A DNA stretch of 64,000 bases from Melampsora larici-populina 98AG31 (GCF_000204055.1 NW_006768790.1:79534-143533); one strand, 5' to 3'. Numbered from the stretch's first letter, positions 11,007 to 22,606 are shown. Notes: generated from the letters alone by a model not told the origin. A program made the numbers and translations.

Positions 11007-11787
11007 TTTCTTTCTTTGATTTCTTTCGTTTCTATTATTATTCACTTATGTGACTATTATGCAATTATTTTAAATTGAAATACGAGTTCTAGAGCAAAAA
11101 GGAGATGAGCGTCGACTGAAAGCTAGGTGAAGAAGTGTGCCAAGTGAGAATGTGTGATGAAGAAGCTTAGAGTTTGAAATCTCTAGATCTGAGATTTCAA
11201 ATTCTCTCTTCGAGAACCTGTATGGTCTGTTCTTTCACGCATTCGCCCTTGACCTTTCACGTGAATGGACTATGCCACCACGGCGTGCCTTGTGGTGTCT
11301 TCAAACCAACCCGTACGCTGTGGGAGGTCTAAAAGCACACATATGCCCCTATAAAAACCAGGTCAAAAGGTCAATTACGAATAAACCCTCTGCAAGCAAG
11401 AGCCACTCACCTTACGGAAACCTCTACAACAACTCCAACAACAACAACAACACGGCGTTCAACACACACGCAAGTGGAAGTACGTACCAAGGAAATGGAG
11501 GGAACCGAAGGTCAAGAGGCGGAGGATACAAAAGCAGAGCTGGTTTCGAAAGTCGGTCAAACTTTGAGAGCCGAGGACCCAGATGGGGAGAGGAGAAAAA
11601 GAGAGAACGTAGTAAAAGCCCCGAGAGGCGGTATGACAAAAGATCAGACAGGAAATGGAAGCGTTCGTAAGCTACTTTATGTAGAAGGACAGAAATGAAA
11701 TGTATTACCTTAAATGGTAGCTAACCAGTGACAATTTCCCCACCCTGAACCCTACCCTTGCCAATTTCTTGCCTTACCTATTGAATT

Positions 11788-13523
11788 GTGAATTGGTACC
11801 AAAGAGTAACACAATCACCCGTCCCTGATAGTACTAATGAGCAGATTCACAAAATAGTCTGCAATCAAAGAGGAGAAAATGTAAGAAGCTGGCCAGAACA
11901 ACCATCATACGACATGAATTTAGAAGTGTGGAAGGAAGAGTTAAGAAAGGAAAACTTACTGGAGAAATATCAACACATGTTTAAGATGTTTAAGAAGGGG
12001 TTTACACAAGATATTGTAAATGCAGACATACCAAAAAAAAGATTCTATTGCCCCCCAAATCACACATCAGCTCAACAAGCAAAACAGAAAATAGAAGATA
12101 ATTTCAAAACTGAACTTGAGGCGGGTAGGATGTATGGCCCTTGGACTCAAGAAGAAGTATACAAGAAAATCAGGTTTTTCAGAACGAATCCGCTTGGTGC
12201 TGTGATAAATGGTGATGGATCATTTAGACCCATAAGTGACCTGTCGTACCCAAGACATCTTAGAAACATTCAGTCAGTAAATGAAAACGTAGATGAGGAG
12301 GAGTTCGCTACCTCTTGTGACGACTTTAAAAAGGTGGCAGTTTTCTTCATTGAATATAAAGGGAAATTGCTACTCGGAATCTTCGACTGTGCCAAAGCGT
12401 ATAGGCAAATTCCAGTAGTGGTTGATCAATGGAGGTTCTTGATGGTATTAGATCACTTCAACGGCGAAGTATTACTAGACACAAGGGTCCAATTCGGAGG
12501 CGTCGCAGGTTGTGGAACGTTCGGATGGGCTGCAGAGGCTTGGAAGGAGTTGATGGTGCATAAGTTTAAGATGTTAGCAGGTTTTTGTTGGGTGGATGAC
12601 ACGTTGTTCGTGAAACCGGTTGAAGACACGCAAGCAGGTAATATGGCCGACGTAGTGGAAGCAAGCGGAAGAATGGGTGTGGTTACAAATGAAGGAAAGT
12701 GGAGAGAGTTCAGTTTCAAACAGAAATATCTTGGTTTCAATTGGGACGAAGAAAACAAAACAGTAGGCTTACCTGAAAAAAAGTTGAAGTTAAGGATTAC
12801 TCAAATAGAAGAATACTTGAAACAAGATAAGCAGTCCTTTAAAGAAACAGAAAAGATGGTAGGATGGTTGCAGCACGCCGCCTACGTATTCCCGCAAATG
12901 AAATTCTACTGCGCAGCAACGTATAGATTGTTACAGCAATGGAAACATAAGTACGCCTTACGAGACATCCCAGATGAAGTGTTGGAAGACTTACGAATCT
13001 GGAGAGAAACACTAATGACGGCAAATCCGCTCCGAGTCATCCCAAACCTGAAACCTGTACAATAGGGTGGGTCGGCAATGCTTCAATGTCGTATGGATTA
13101 GGCATTATAGTTGGAAAAAAGTGGTCCAGATTCAAGTTGAAAGACAATTGGGACAAAACTGACAATGAAGGATTGAAACGGGGAATTGCGTGGGCAGAAA
13201 CAGTGGCAATTAGATTAGGATGGATAATGGTAAAAGGTTTGAAAGACGTAGAAGGAAACACTTACCTCGCGTTAACAGACAACACCGTGTCAGAAGGCGC
13301 GATCAACAACGGCAAGTCGAGGGATACACTGGTAAACCGCCAATGGAAACTCATACAGGCCGACCTATTAAAACACAATAGCGCGATAGAAGCAAAGCGA
13401 GTGCGCTCGAAAGACAACGCCGCAGACGCATTGTCGAGAGGCCTAGACTTGACAAAGAGGAAGCAGGATCAAATCAGGGTAAAGATACCATGTGATTTAG
13501 TAGAATTCTTGTGCCAAACTTGA
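11788..13523 (+). pseudogene. Reverse transcriptase/RNase H of outer Ngaro element, frameshifted
   Basis: The RT portion is open from 11788 (no ATG at the frame start) to 13065, with motifs FDCAKAYRQIP, QFGGVAGCGTFGWA and CWVDDTLF. A frameshift near 13050 puts the RNase H domain (ASMSYGLGIIVG, ALTDNT, DNAADALSRG) in another frame, 13086-13523. Relative to the antisense copy the order is the same and the domain boundaries match, so this is a decayed copy. Confidence 0.8.
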
Positions 13524-13879
13524 AATGTAAATTGAAAGGTGACTTACAAAATATAACATAAAGTGAGTTACCTTAACAGAAGGGAGAGTGCCCACCTCGT
13601 AGAGGCGGGATTAAACATCGGTTCCATTGATATCATGGGCAAGTAACACCAAGCAGAAAGGCAGGTGGTGAAGAAGGAAGAAGAATTAAGAGGAGTATGT
13701 CGAAGTGATCGTCGAGAAATAAGGAACATGCCTCTAAGGCAGTCGTGAGAGCCAAACAAAACCTCGCGGGATACCAATAAAGAAATGAGACCAACCCGAT
13801 AAAACGGGTCGGGAGAGGGCAATGACCCACCAATACTTAGGTCCCATACACAGGGGACAACATTAACAAACCATCTCAA
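13524..13879 (+). other. Spacer between RT and recombinase genes (outer Ngaro)
   Basis: About 350 bp without a supportable gene. It is the counterpart of 6725-7224 in the inner copy, so it is an element-internal spacer. Confidence 0.6.
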
Positions 13880-14959
13880 ATGCCTCCTTATCGAATGACC
13901 AGTCAACCCACCAGACACAACCCAATGTGATTACCAAAACTACCTGGTCACTTTGAGGACACATTTAGGAATGCTTTGAACGCAGGAGCACATATGGCGA
14001 AGAGTAGCTGGGCAACAACAACCTTGAAAGGCTATTTGTCAGGATTATCGAAATTTATAGAATACATAGAATCAGTAGGAAAGGTATTTGATGAACAATT
14101 AAGAATCCAACCAAATGACATCTAGAATTTCATAACATGGGCAGGACGCTCAGGAGTAATTAGCAAAGTTCAACCAAAAAGGAAGATTGTGTTGAAGACA
14201 ATAGACAAGTATATTGACGGCATCCGAGTGTGGCACCTTGTGAAACATGTCAGGAAGATAAAACTAGACGATGCAATAATCAAACTGTTACTCAAGGCTA
14301 CAAGGAAAGAAGAAGAAGGAGAATTACTCACGACACATAAGAATCCAGTTACAGTTCAACAATTATTCAAACTCTTAGACTACTGCAAAGGCCAATCAGA
14401 ACATCATGAATTTGTAGCAGCCATCGCGTTAATAGCGTTCTGGGGTTTAATGAGACTTGGAGAGATATTCAGAAAGAAAGCAGAAGATGGAGCAATCTTG
14501 CGGCACCACGTCGAGTTTGGAAGGTCGGAATTAGGAGGTTGGGTAAAAATTCATTTAAGGAAAGGGAAAACGGCAACACCCGGAGAAATTCAAATTATAC
14601 ACCTCCACGAACAACCTTCGGTACTAGACCCAGTAGCAGCAATGAGAAGATTGATGCAGATGAATGCAACAGAAGACAGGGACAAGTTTTTGTTCAAGAC
14701 AAAATCAGGAATTTTGAAGAAAGGAAAGTTCCTTAAGAGATTGGAAGAAGCTTGGGGGTCTTCAAGTACCCAGACTTGGTCCGGACACTCTTTCAGAGTA
14801 GGAGGAGCCTCCTTAAGGGCAAATTTAGATACAAAAGAAAAGCGGCTGAAGAAGTTAGGGAGATGGAAATCAGACTCACATAAGAGATATGTTAAAATTT
14901 TTACACTGAAAGAATGAGTAGATACAAAAGAATTCTTAACTGCAATAAAACTTCAGTAG
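13880..14959 (+). pseudogene. Tyrosine recombinase of outer Ngaro element, three nonsense codons
   Basis: Starts MPPYRMTSQP at 13880 in the same frame as the antisense copy. It is interrupted by TGA 13928-13930, TAG 14123-14125 and TGA 14915-14917; the natural end is the TAG at 14957. The catalytic Arg (FWGLMRLGEI), H-x-x-R (HSFR) and nucleophilic Tyr (KRYVKIF) are all retained. It cannot make a full-length enzyme. Confidence 0.8.
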
Positions 14960-15121
14960 TGTGGCCGTAAGAAACCTATTGCCAACAAGACGCTCTGGAA
15001 AGACGCACCGTAGATGGGGTTGACCGACAGGCCAAGGACGGTACGTCTACCCGCCAAACACCTTGGTAGAAGGGATGTCGATCAACCCATCCAGACACCT
15101 ATAGGAGGGCGGGCGGGGTGG

Positions 15122-15329
15122 AAGCTGAAAGCGGCCCGCACTCAAGAAAGCTGGTTGTAGGAAACCAACTAAGTGGCGGGCCCAGGCTTCCCCCATATGG
15201 CACTGTCCTCACCACGGGGGCAAGGACAGTGCAAGGTGAGATATCACTACGTATCGCTGGAAGGCGGTACTATTGTGCACAATAGTAAACACATAGTAAT
15301 TATGAGCCTTAATGAAAAAGAGAATGGAT
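15122..15329 (+). repeat. Ngaro repeat B1
   Basis: Starts AAGCTGAAAGCGGCCCGCAC and ends AGAGAATGGA; nearly identical to 15616-15819. The B repeat of the inner element (minus strand, about 5450-5209) is a diverged homologue with the same last ten bases. Confidence 0.85.
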
Positions 15330-15493
15330 AGTATACACCATGAGGCATGAAATGGTGTAGGTGTCCATTCCTGTGAAATACTAAGGCTAACTCGTGAAAG
15401 TCAAATCTGTACAGATTCTCTGGTTAGGATTTGAAATTCTGAATTTCAACCTTAACCTTCATCATCTCCTCACACTCTTAGTCTTCACGCTTT

Positions 15494-15559
15494 GAAAGAA
15501 GCTTTTCATTTTTCAGCACTCAATCAACTCTTTGCTAGAACTTGTTTCTCAGATTTCCG
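15494..15559 (+). repeat. Ngaro repeat A2, part shared with A1
   Basis: Direct copy of 3572-3637. A2 itself begins directly after B1 at about 15330 (GTATACACCATGAGG), homologous to the 5' terminus of the inner element, so the A repeat is about 230 bp and only its distal end survives at A1. Confidence 0.75.
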
Positions 15560-15615
15560 TCCCTCCCACCCAATCTGAGACAAAGACGAGTTTGGTGATA
15601 CCCACCCACCTACCC

Positions 15616-15819
15616 AAGCTGAAAGCGGCCCGCACTCAAGAAAGTTGGTTGTAGGAAACCAACTAAGAGGCGGGCCCAGGCTTCCCCCATATGGCACTGT
15701 CCTCACCACGAGGGCAAGGACAGTGCAAGGTGAGATATCACTAAGTATCGCCGGAAGGCGGTACTATTGTGCACAATAGTAAACACATAGTTATGAGCCT
15801 TAATGAAAAAGAGAATGGA
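15616..15819 (+). repeat. Ngaro repeat B2, 3' terminus of outer element
   Basis: Second direct copy of B1, ending GAGAATGGA at 15819. Sequence beyond has no further match, marking the element's right end. Confidence 0.85.
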
Positions 15820-16195
15820 ATTGGTTCATCATGCTTATACATCTTGCTTTGTTTAGCTCCTCTCACATTTTCCCCTCCAAACCAATGATAGAGCATGAAG
15901 CAAAGTTCCAAATGTGAGCTTCCTTTCAAAACACATTTCTTTTTGCATCACTAAAGAAAGCTTTAATACTAATAATCAGAATTGTAGTTTTGCTCACGTA
16001 TCATTAGTATGGAAAATAATGCTATCATATTTAAAAAAGAAGCTAAAGCAGAAATGGAATCAATGTGAGGTGAGTGGTTGATCATGAGACACTTCCATCA
16101 TTCATATTCTGATTACTTTAACTTTCTGTTTGGATGAACTGCATCAAATCGTGATCAAAGAACTGGTGGGTCATCTTTGTATCACCTTGACAGTC
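15820..16195. other. Unassigned spacer between Ngaro and copia elements
   Basis: AT-rich flanking DNA. I see no gene, repeat or RNA in it. The last five bases before the copia LTR (ACAAT, 16196-16200) are that element's target-site copy. Confidence 0.5.
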
Positions 16196-16200
16196 ACAAT

Positions 16201-16641
16201 TATTGGTTATTGGTTATGATGATTATATTTGAAATGTTTTCACGGTTATGGTTCTCTGATTCATTATTTGATTTCTTTATTCTGTCTCAGTTATTTCATA
16301 TTATCATCATTACATATGTTATTTCATATCTAACTCTCTCTTCTGTTGTTTGTTTTCACTACTTATACCTGTGAAGTTTTGCACCAAGAGTCAAACATCA
16401 TCTGTTTTGATTCTTTTACTCATCATAAGCCTATCATATTGAAAAGCTTATTATCACGTGCATTACTCACAGGTAAGCTTGTTCTTTTTCATATTCACTT
16501 TATTTCTATCTTTCTCTCTTACTTGTGTTTGTTATGCAGTAGCTGTTGTGTGTTGAAGAAATAAAGATCATCTGTTTTGAATCTTTTACTCATCATAAGC
16601 CTATCGTATTGACAAGCTTATTATTACGTGCATTACTCACA
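16201..16641 (+). repeat. 5' LTR of copia element
   Basis: 441 bp, starting TATTGGTTATTGG and ending ATTACTCACA. It contains an internal duplication of about 80 bp: the block CTCATCATAAGCCTAT...CATTACTCACAGG occurs at about 16420-16472 and again at the LTR end. Confidence 0.9.
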
Positions 16642-16915
16642 GGTTATGAGCCTCTTACCCGGGTAATCACTTTAATTCTGCAAATACGTCATTGATTGGC
16701 ACGATTTTTTTTGGAATCAAAAATTCATTCCTTTTTGAATGTCTTCATCCAATTCTGGGATTGAATCTTCTGAGCGTCAACAGTCTGCTTCATCTCCAAC
16801 TGTATCCGCTTCTTCAGGTCATCCTACCATCGCTTCTGCTCCATCTCCAGCCGCATCTGATTCCTGCGATACTTCAACTATCACCTCATCATCTACGGCT
16901 GTTCCTGTTTCAGAC

Positions 16916-17560
16916 CACCTGTGTAGCCTCTGCAAAGTGACACATATACCCTTAGCAAATGGCACTGTATAGACGACAGTCAAGCCGGACCTTTGCAGCA
17001 GAGCTCTCCAGCGGCCCTGGAGCGCTTTTTCTTGCCCCTCAACTCTCAAGTTGAACACTTTTCAACAATGACAGAACTATTATTTGGACAATATATAGCC
17101 ATAGTTCAACTTTATCAACATTTCATCATCCTCAAAAATAACAACTCCACCAGCAAGGTGTCCAGGGCAAAAAAAACGCTCTGAGAGTACCTCAGAGCGC
17201 TCTGAGGCCTCTTCAGAGCGCTCTGAGGCCTCTTCAGAGCGCTCTGAGGCCTCTTCAGAGCGCTCTGAGGCCTCTTCATACCCAGAGCGCTCTGAGGCCT
17301 CTTCAGAGCGCTCTGAGGCCTCTTCAGAGCGCTCTGAGGTCTCTTCAGAGCGCGCTGAGGTCTCTTCAGAGCGCGCTGAGTGAACTTTCATACCCAGAGC
17401 GCTCTGAGTCCACACACAACCAAGACCCCACCTTCCACACCACCATTGCTGAGCACTTGCCAGCGGTTCGAAAGCCTTCTCGCACCTAACAGCTCTCAAC
17501 TTCTCGAGTAAGGCCTCATGAACCTTCAACATCACCATCTTCGAGCATCCGCCGGTTCAA
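16916..17560 (+). repeat. Left terminal inverted repeat of KDZ element
   Basis: Pairs with 27010-27521 on the opposite strand. It includes a 21-bp minisatellite (17185-17405) with about ten copies of AGAGCGCTCT-centred units, against four or five in the right arm, which explains the length difference between the arms. Confidence 0.85.
17185..17405. repeat. 21-bp minisatellite with AGAGCGCTCT palindrome
   Basis: Units of the form CAGAGCGCTCTGAGGCCTCTT repeat about ten times, some degraded to GCGCGCTGAG. The right arm (27170-27262) has the same motif in fewer copies. Sub-terminal palindromic repeats are plausible transposase-binding sites; that role is inferred. Confidence 0.9.
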
Positions 17561-17787
17561 AGCATCAAATATCAAGACGAGAAAACTTGTGATTCACGAC
17601 CTTCACCACACATCAACTCATGCCAGACTTCACAACTCTATATATCAAAAGGCAACTCATCAAATCTCAACCCTTTCAATTCATCAATTGAATCATTGAA
17701 TCATCAACCAAACAGAATTTCATTTTTAACTCTTTCATTACTTAAGAACGTTACACAACAAGAATCAAAACCATTCCATCCTATCTA

Positions 17788-20700
17788 TCAAGCTTCGATC
17801 TCTGGCTCATCTTCGCTATCTTCGCCAGCATCTCCGTATTCACGAACCTCCTGCTCCTCTACTCTTTCATCGTCATCAATGGCCTGCAACTCGATCAAAT
17901 TATGCTCATCCACCTCGTCATCTCCTAGAGGTACTGCTTCAAGGATCTCAGCACGTGAGTTTGCCTGCCAGGCAATTCTACTTCTCAAAACCAAAGCCCC
18001 CCACTGATTTAAGACCGCTATTTTGTTTATAGCTTCAAGGCTGCTATAACGTTTTGTACGATTGATCAGCCCTAGCATACCTCCGCTCCAGAACATCCAC
18101 ACGCGAGTATACTTTTGCGTCAGGCGAGACAAGAGGGATTTTAGAACCTCTTTACTATTCTTCAACTGATCTTGGGCTGTTCCCTTTTTTATTCCAACTA
18201 CATCGATTATCCATCTGTTTGCGATATTATCAGGATTTTCATCTGGTATCCGATGCAGAAGACTCAATGAGTTGTTAACGAGTAAGATTGGACCTCATAA
18301 GCACTTACCTTGTGAATTGAGAGCTGTTGCGAGCACTGACAGCTTCTCCTCAATATTAGCTGCCCACTTCACGGATTGTCTACACTCGCGTGCGAGTCTC
18401 CCAAGCTCATCACTTGCATGAGTCTTATCACGCAGTGCCTTGATGCCATCCTGGGTCTTCTTGTCAACTGCCCATGGTTCACCCGGATGGGTCAGCTGGC
18501 CGATGTCCCAGAACGCATCGAACACTGAAAGCCTTTGGATGTCTTCGAACTCGGGGCAAGCAATTGGATCAGTTGGAGAGAACTGCTCATTATACTGCAA
18601 AACATTACGTTGATAGGTCTCATATTTAGTTTTTAGAAGAGATTGTTTATCCCTCAAATTTTTCTTGGCCTTTTGTTGAGTTCGTGTTCCTTTCATACAT
18701 TTTATCATCAGCCCCTCATCTTGACTTAAAATCAAAGTATTTTTAAATTTACCAGTTCTCTCATCACTCCTCTTTTGCATTTCAAAAACATCCACCTTAG
18801 CCCCGTATAACTTGGCTTTAGCCACTTGTATTCTGATGAGCTTGCGCCCTTTGGGGGCTTTCTCTGTCAACCAATTGTATGAAGATGAATAGAAGTTGTT
18901 AGTTGCCTACTTGAAGCGCCCGGCATGTCACGATAGTGGTCTCCCCCAAGTTCCCCGACCAAAGCCTCAATATCAGCGTCAATAATCTGTAGTGTACGTG
19001 GTAGATGAGCGAGTTTTGATCTGTCCGTGTCGGTGCGAAGGCTCACCTAGCTCCATCCGAAGAGTATTCGGTGAAGAAGAGTCTTCATGGAGCTAGGGCG
19101 TCTCTGACTACAAGTAATCCAACTACCCGTCTACAACCATACATCTAAGCCATACCTCTACATGTAACACCTTACAGCTGCTCCTCCAAAGATACCAACT
19201 TGTTCAATTTGACATTCAAATTTTGAGAAGTCTCCTTCACCAGCACCTGAAGTTGACATTCTCGTTGACGGTTCCACTGATCTGTTAAATACTCGTCAGA
19301 ATATGTAGGATTATCCTTTTGTAAAGCATCCAAGTGTTGACAGCTTTGGCTATACAGGCTGTAACTGGTGGACAATCGCTGGAGTAGCCATCGTACTACA
19401 TATTATTCCGACAAAATGTTTCAATATTTGACCAGTCAAAGAACAGTAGAATCATACTGTACCTGATACCTTACGTCCAGCCTCATTGATGTGGTGAGTT
19501 CGTAGCTCCAAAGCACAAAGGCGGTGGAATGCGGTGGAATACCTCAGAGCCCCAACCAAGGGGGCTAGCTTTGACCAGATCCTCTCTAGTCCTTCTCCAT
19601 CCGAAAGGCCCCAGTCCTCGTTGAGTCGAGGATTATACTGCAATTGACACGACCATTGATGGACGTATGAATGGAACACGCTGGTTCCGAATTTCAGCTG
19701 ATTATTAGCACGAGCACAAGTGAAAAAGTTCCGCTGTACAAATGAGCAGTGTGGTCAATAGATCACTCGTTTCAAGGTCTCAAGCTGTGAAAGTATGGAC
19801 TCAAAACAAGTATTTACGTACCTTTATGATGCTCTTTTCCAAGTTGCATCCGATGTTGTATAGTATAGCAAACTTGAGCTTTTCAACAGTATCAGTGTCT
19901 TGACCCAATTCCTTGAGGATTTGATCTATCATGGATAGCGCGTAGTATCCTCTGTTGTATGAGGCAGGTTGTCAGCTCAAGTGAAGTACAAAGTTGATGG
20001 GCTAACACATACCGCTCGCCAGTCTGTATAATATTGATAAACTTGATGAGGTGGTCATGTCGGCATGCCATCCCCATCAAGCCTGTTTCATAAAACCCCT
20101 TCCAAGTCTGACGACCTCGGATGTCGTTTGCAGCAGTGTGCTGGTTACTGCACGGATCCTACATAGACAGAACAAAAAGTTAGTACTAGATACCAATAGT
20201 TATTTAAACAGGAGACAAATAGTTTCACAATAACTTCTTCTTCTCGGGCCGATTTACTGCCTTGACGAGGTACCTGTCCCATTCGGTCTTCCCAAATCTT
20301 GATTTGTTCGGGTTTGATGAAAAGCGAGGGGATTACCCCACTCTCACCTCTCCACGTGGCACTCGCAGCTGCATGCCGGCGATGTTGAAAATTGCCATCA
20401 AGGCAAATTATATGGTCTGGTTCGTTGGGACGTTTCCCAGGAACCTTCGGTCCGAAGCAGGGGGGGCAGTTTGATGCGAGCTTCTCGGCTGGCAAAAGAC
20501 AAAGAGCTGAAGCAGACAATTCGTCTTCAAGACAAATCATCTCACGGTACGCATCAACTGCTTGCGTAAAGTTGTCACGTAGATCTCGGGTCTAAAAACC
20601 ATCAAGGTCAGTCAACGGTGGAAGACATCATTTGAGAAATATGAAACCCTTACTTGTTCGGTACCAGGAACCAGAAAGAGAGGGCTCCCAAGTCCAGGAA

Positions 20701-21485
20701 CTCATTGATTGCTTCTAAGAAAGGTGATAGCCGAACAGTGCAATATTTCCACATTGCATGATGAAACGCTAGCAGGCGAATCGAGAAGGCCGTCCGAGGC
20801 CTCACTGGTGTTCCGCCTATGTATCCTTTCCGTACTAATTTAACAATATCAACAGTACACCCACATCTTTCAAGCGATATCTTCTTACGACCTTGTTTTA
20901 ATAGGAAAAAGAATCAGATTCCCGATAGAAAAAATTACTAGTCAGATCAATCACATCGACCTCGACTACACTCTTCTTCCAACTCGGGCATGCACATGCT
21001 ATATTGAAGTCGTTGTTCCATGTTGCTTCATCCCCCCATTGACGAGTCTTGAGGGAACACCTCATGAAAGAAACAAATAGATCTGGAACTATCTTCTTCC
21101 AGTTCGCTTCCTTGATAAGAGTACGTTCTTGATAAGTTACGCTCTTGAAGTATGCAGATCGCAGACCGGGTGGGTGAATTTCAGTTGCATCGTTCACCGG
21201 AGTAATGTTATTAACTTCATCTGTCAGTTGTAAGTGGTTGTAAATATCTTGTTGCTGCTCATGCTCATCAGGACTATCCCTGTCATTGCGGGTTGGGGCA
21301 TTCGCAGGGTTGTCTCGATTCGGCCTTTCTTCTAAGCCTGCGATTCTACGATGCGAGGCTTCCGCTTCGCGTTGTAGAAGCCGAGCTAGTCTTTCGCTGG
21401 CACTTCCAGGGGGTGGCCTGGCCGGGGCTGACTGCTCTCGCTGACGTTTGTTAGAATCTGGAATGAGGGATCCGGGTAGTACCAT
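17788..21485 (-). CDS. KDZ transposase, multi-exon
   Basis: ATG at 21485 (MVLPGSLIPDSNKR). The spliced reading is intact as far as I can trace it. Landmarks in order: CACPSW (CxC-type cysteine cluster); CGCTVDIVKLVRKGYIGGTP leading to PRTAFSIRLLAFHH; CPPCFGPK then LDGNFQHRRH, the DGNF box with a catalytic Asp; ETGLMGMACRHD; GERYYALSMI; LYNIGCNLEKS; FHSYVHQWSCQ; NPRLNEDWGLSDGEGLERIW with a catalytic Glu; then a helical Lys/Glu-rich region and an acidic C-terminus ending at 17788. Introns are short (for example the GTAATTTT donor near 20928, and GTAAGGGT after TEQ near 20650). These motifs are diagnostic of the KDZ family of basidiomycetes. Exon joins in the last third are approximate. Confidence 0.85.
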
Positions 21486-21788
21486 GATTTAGTTCAAAAT
21501 GAAAATGATACATGAGGATGAGGTGCTTCAGAAATCGAGGATGAATGGTACTCGATTCAGATGTATCATTAATCAGTGTATACAAAATGACCTTGCCCAA
21601 AGCAGCCGGAAGATCACTATGAGCCAATGACGTTAAATTAGGTTATTTCATGTGACAACACCTGCCAACTAAGGAAAGTCTTGGTTGATTGAAAATGATA
21701 ATCAAAGAAGAACCGCTGCCAACCATAAAACGGCTTGTGTTGAGAGTGTTAAAGAACACTCTTGTGAAGAGATAGACAGATAGGTTCT

Positions 21789-22603
21789 CACTACACAAAA
21801 TGTCATCTTTACCGGGCGGTAAAGAAAACTACTGCCATAGAAAAGTCCTGAGGCAACAGGAAGAGAGCTAAAAATCTGAAAAAATATGCACCTTGTTCCT
21901 AGATGTTGGGGCGTCATGACGAGTATTTTTTTGTATTTTACAAACAGATATTGGTTAATGTACTAACAATAAAGGCTGAGAATCATCAAAAATCGACCTG
22001 TAACAATACCTGAAATTTGGCCCTTGACTTTGAAGACAGAATTTTGAAATCTTCTAACATCAATAACTTTTGCAGTTCTGAATCAAATCACTCGATTTGA
22101 AGTGCATTAAAAAGGTGAGCCTTTCCTCTACATTTTTCATTGAGACATCACATCTGTAGCTGGTCTACAAAAGATCCTACAGAGCTATACATGCAGAACT
22201 GTTTGAACATATGTAGAGTGTTAAATGACTAGATAGCACCTTACTAACATTATGAAGTGTGAAGGAGAATAGTTCAGCTTTTGAATGAACCAAAAATCGA
22301 GTTATTTGGAGCAGAATTGCAAAAGTTATTGAAGTTTTTAGACCACAAAATATTGTCTTCATACTCATGACCCAAATTTCAGGTATTGTTACATGTGAGT
22401 TTTTGATGATTTTCAGCGTTTATTGTTAGTACATAAACCAATATCTGTGTGTAAAATACAAAAAAATACTCATCATGACGCCCCAACATCTAGGAACAAG
22501 GTTCATATTTTTTCAGATTTTTAGATCTCTTCCTGTTGCCTCAGGACTTTTCTATGTCAGTAGTTTTCTTTACCGCCCGGTAAAGATTACATTTGGTGTA
22601 GTG
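21789..22603. mobile_element. CACTA-type foldback MITE nested in the KDZ element
   Basis: 815 bp with long inverted arms (about 230 bp) starting CACTACACAAAATGTCATCT and ending in the complement, flanked by 3-bp duplications TCT (21786-21788 and 22604-22606). CACTA ends with a 3-bp TSD fit the CACTA/EnSpm superfamily. No coding capacity; the open frames in it come from the arms. It lies between the two KDZ genes. Confidence 0.8.
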
Positions 22604-22606
22604 TCT

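Larger units (their letters stand above)
5209..11304 (-). mobile_element. Inner Ngaro-like YR retrotransposon, antisense
   Basis: Homologous to the outer element throughout but on the opposite strand. Its 5' end (plus coordinate 11304) begins TTGAAGACACCAC, matching the start of repeat A2 of the outer copy. Its 3' end (5209) is AGAGAATGGA, matching the end of repeats B1 and B2. Order on the minus strand: gag exon 1, gag exon 2, RT/RNase H, tyrosine recombinase, one B repeat. Unlike the outer copy it has no A2-B2 tail. No target-site duplication beyond one or two A residues is visible, as expected for YR-mediated integration. Confidence 0.8.
4324..11670 (+). pseudogene. Outer Ngaro gag, split by the inner element
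   Basis: The open frame 4324-5208 (295 codons) stops at the insertion and resumes in frame at 11305-11670 (121 codons plus stop), giving a product matching the 9092-10351 copy in length and order. Shared landmarks are SSKSSDDEANVRSFLV, GSLTLSN, PLSPHL, LIRDQM, then a Gly/Arg-rich tail ending SKSPERR. Near the tail is a C..C-poor basic segment (HICPYKNQ) that may bind nucleic acid. There is no ATG at 4324 (TTG); the true start is probably in the upstream exon at 3660. The gene is functionally destroyed by the insertion. Confidence 0.75.
3572..15819 (+). mobile_element. Outer Ngaro-like YR retrotransposon, 5'-truncated, interrupted
   Basis: Order on the plus strand: repeat A1, a two-exon gag-like gene, reverse transcriptase/RNase H, tyrosine recombinase, then direct repeats B1, A2 and B2. 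This A1...B1-A2-B2 layout (split direct repeats) is the Ngaro/PAT arrangement rather than the inverted repeats of DIRS1. No methyltransferase domain is visible. A1 retains only the distal part of A2 (homology starts at 3572, whereas A2 begins right after B1 at about 15330), so the 5' end is truncated. Coding regions carry nonsense codons and a frameshift, and gag is split by the antisense insertion at 5209-11304. Without the insert the element is about 6.15 kb. Confidence 0.8.

Noticed and set aside
17185..17405. CRISPR-like array
   Set aside because: Units are contiguous with no unique spacers, the genome is eukaryotic, and the array lies in a transposon arm.
17080..17538. 152-residue minus-strand frame with SERSEEA repeats
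   Set aside because: Translation of the 21-bp minisatellite in the KDZ inverted repeat; no independent coding evidence.
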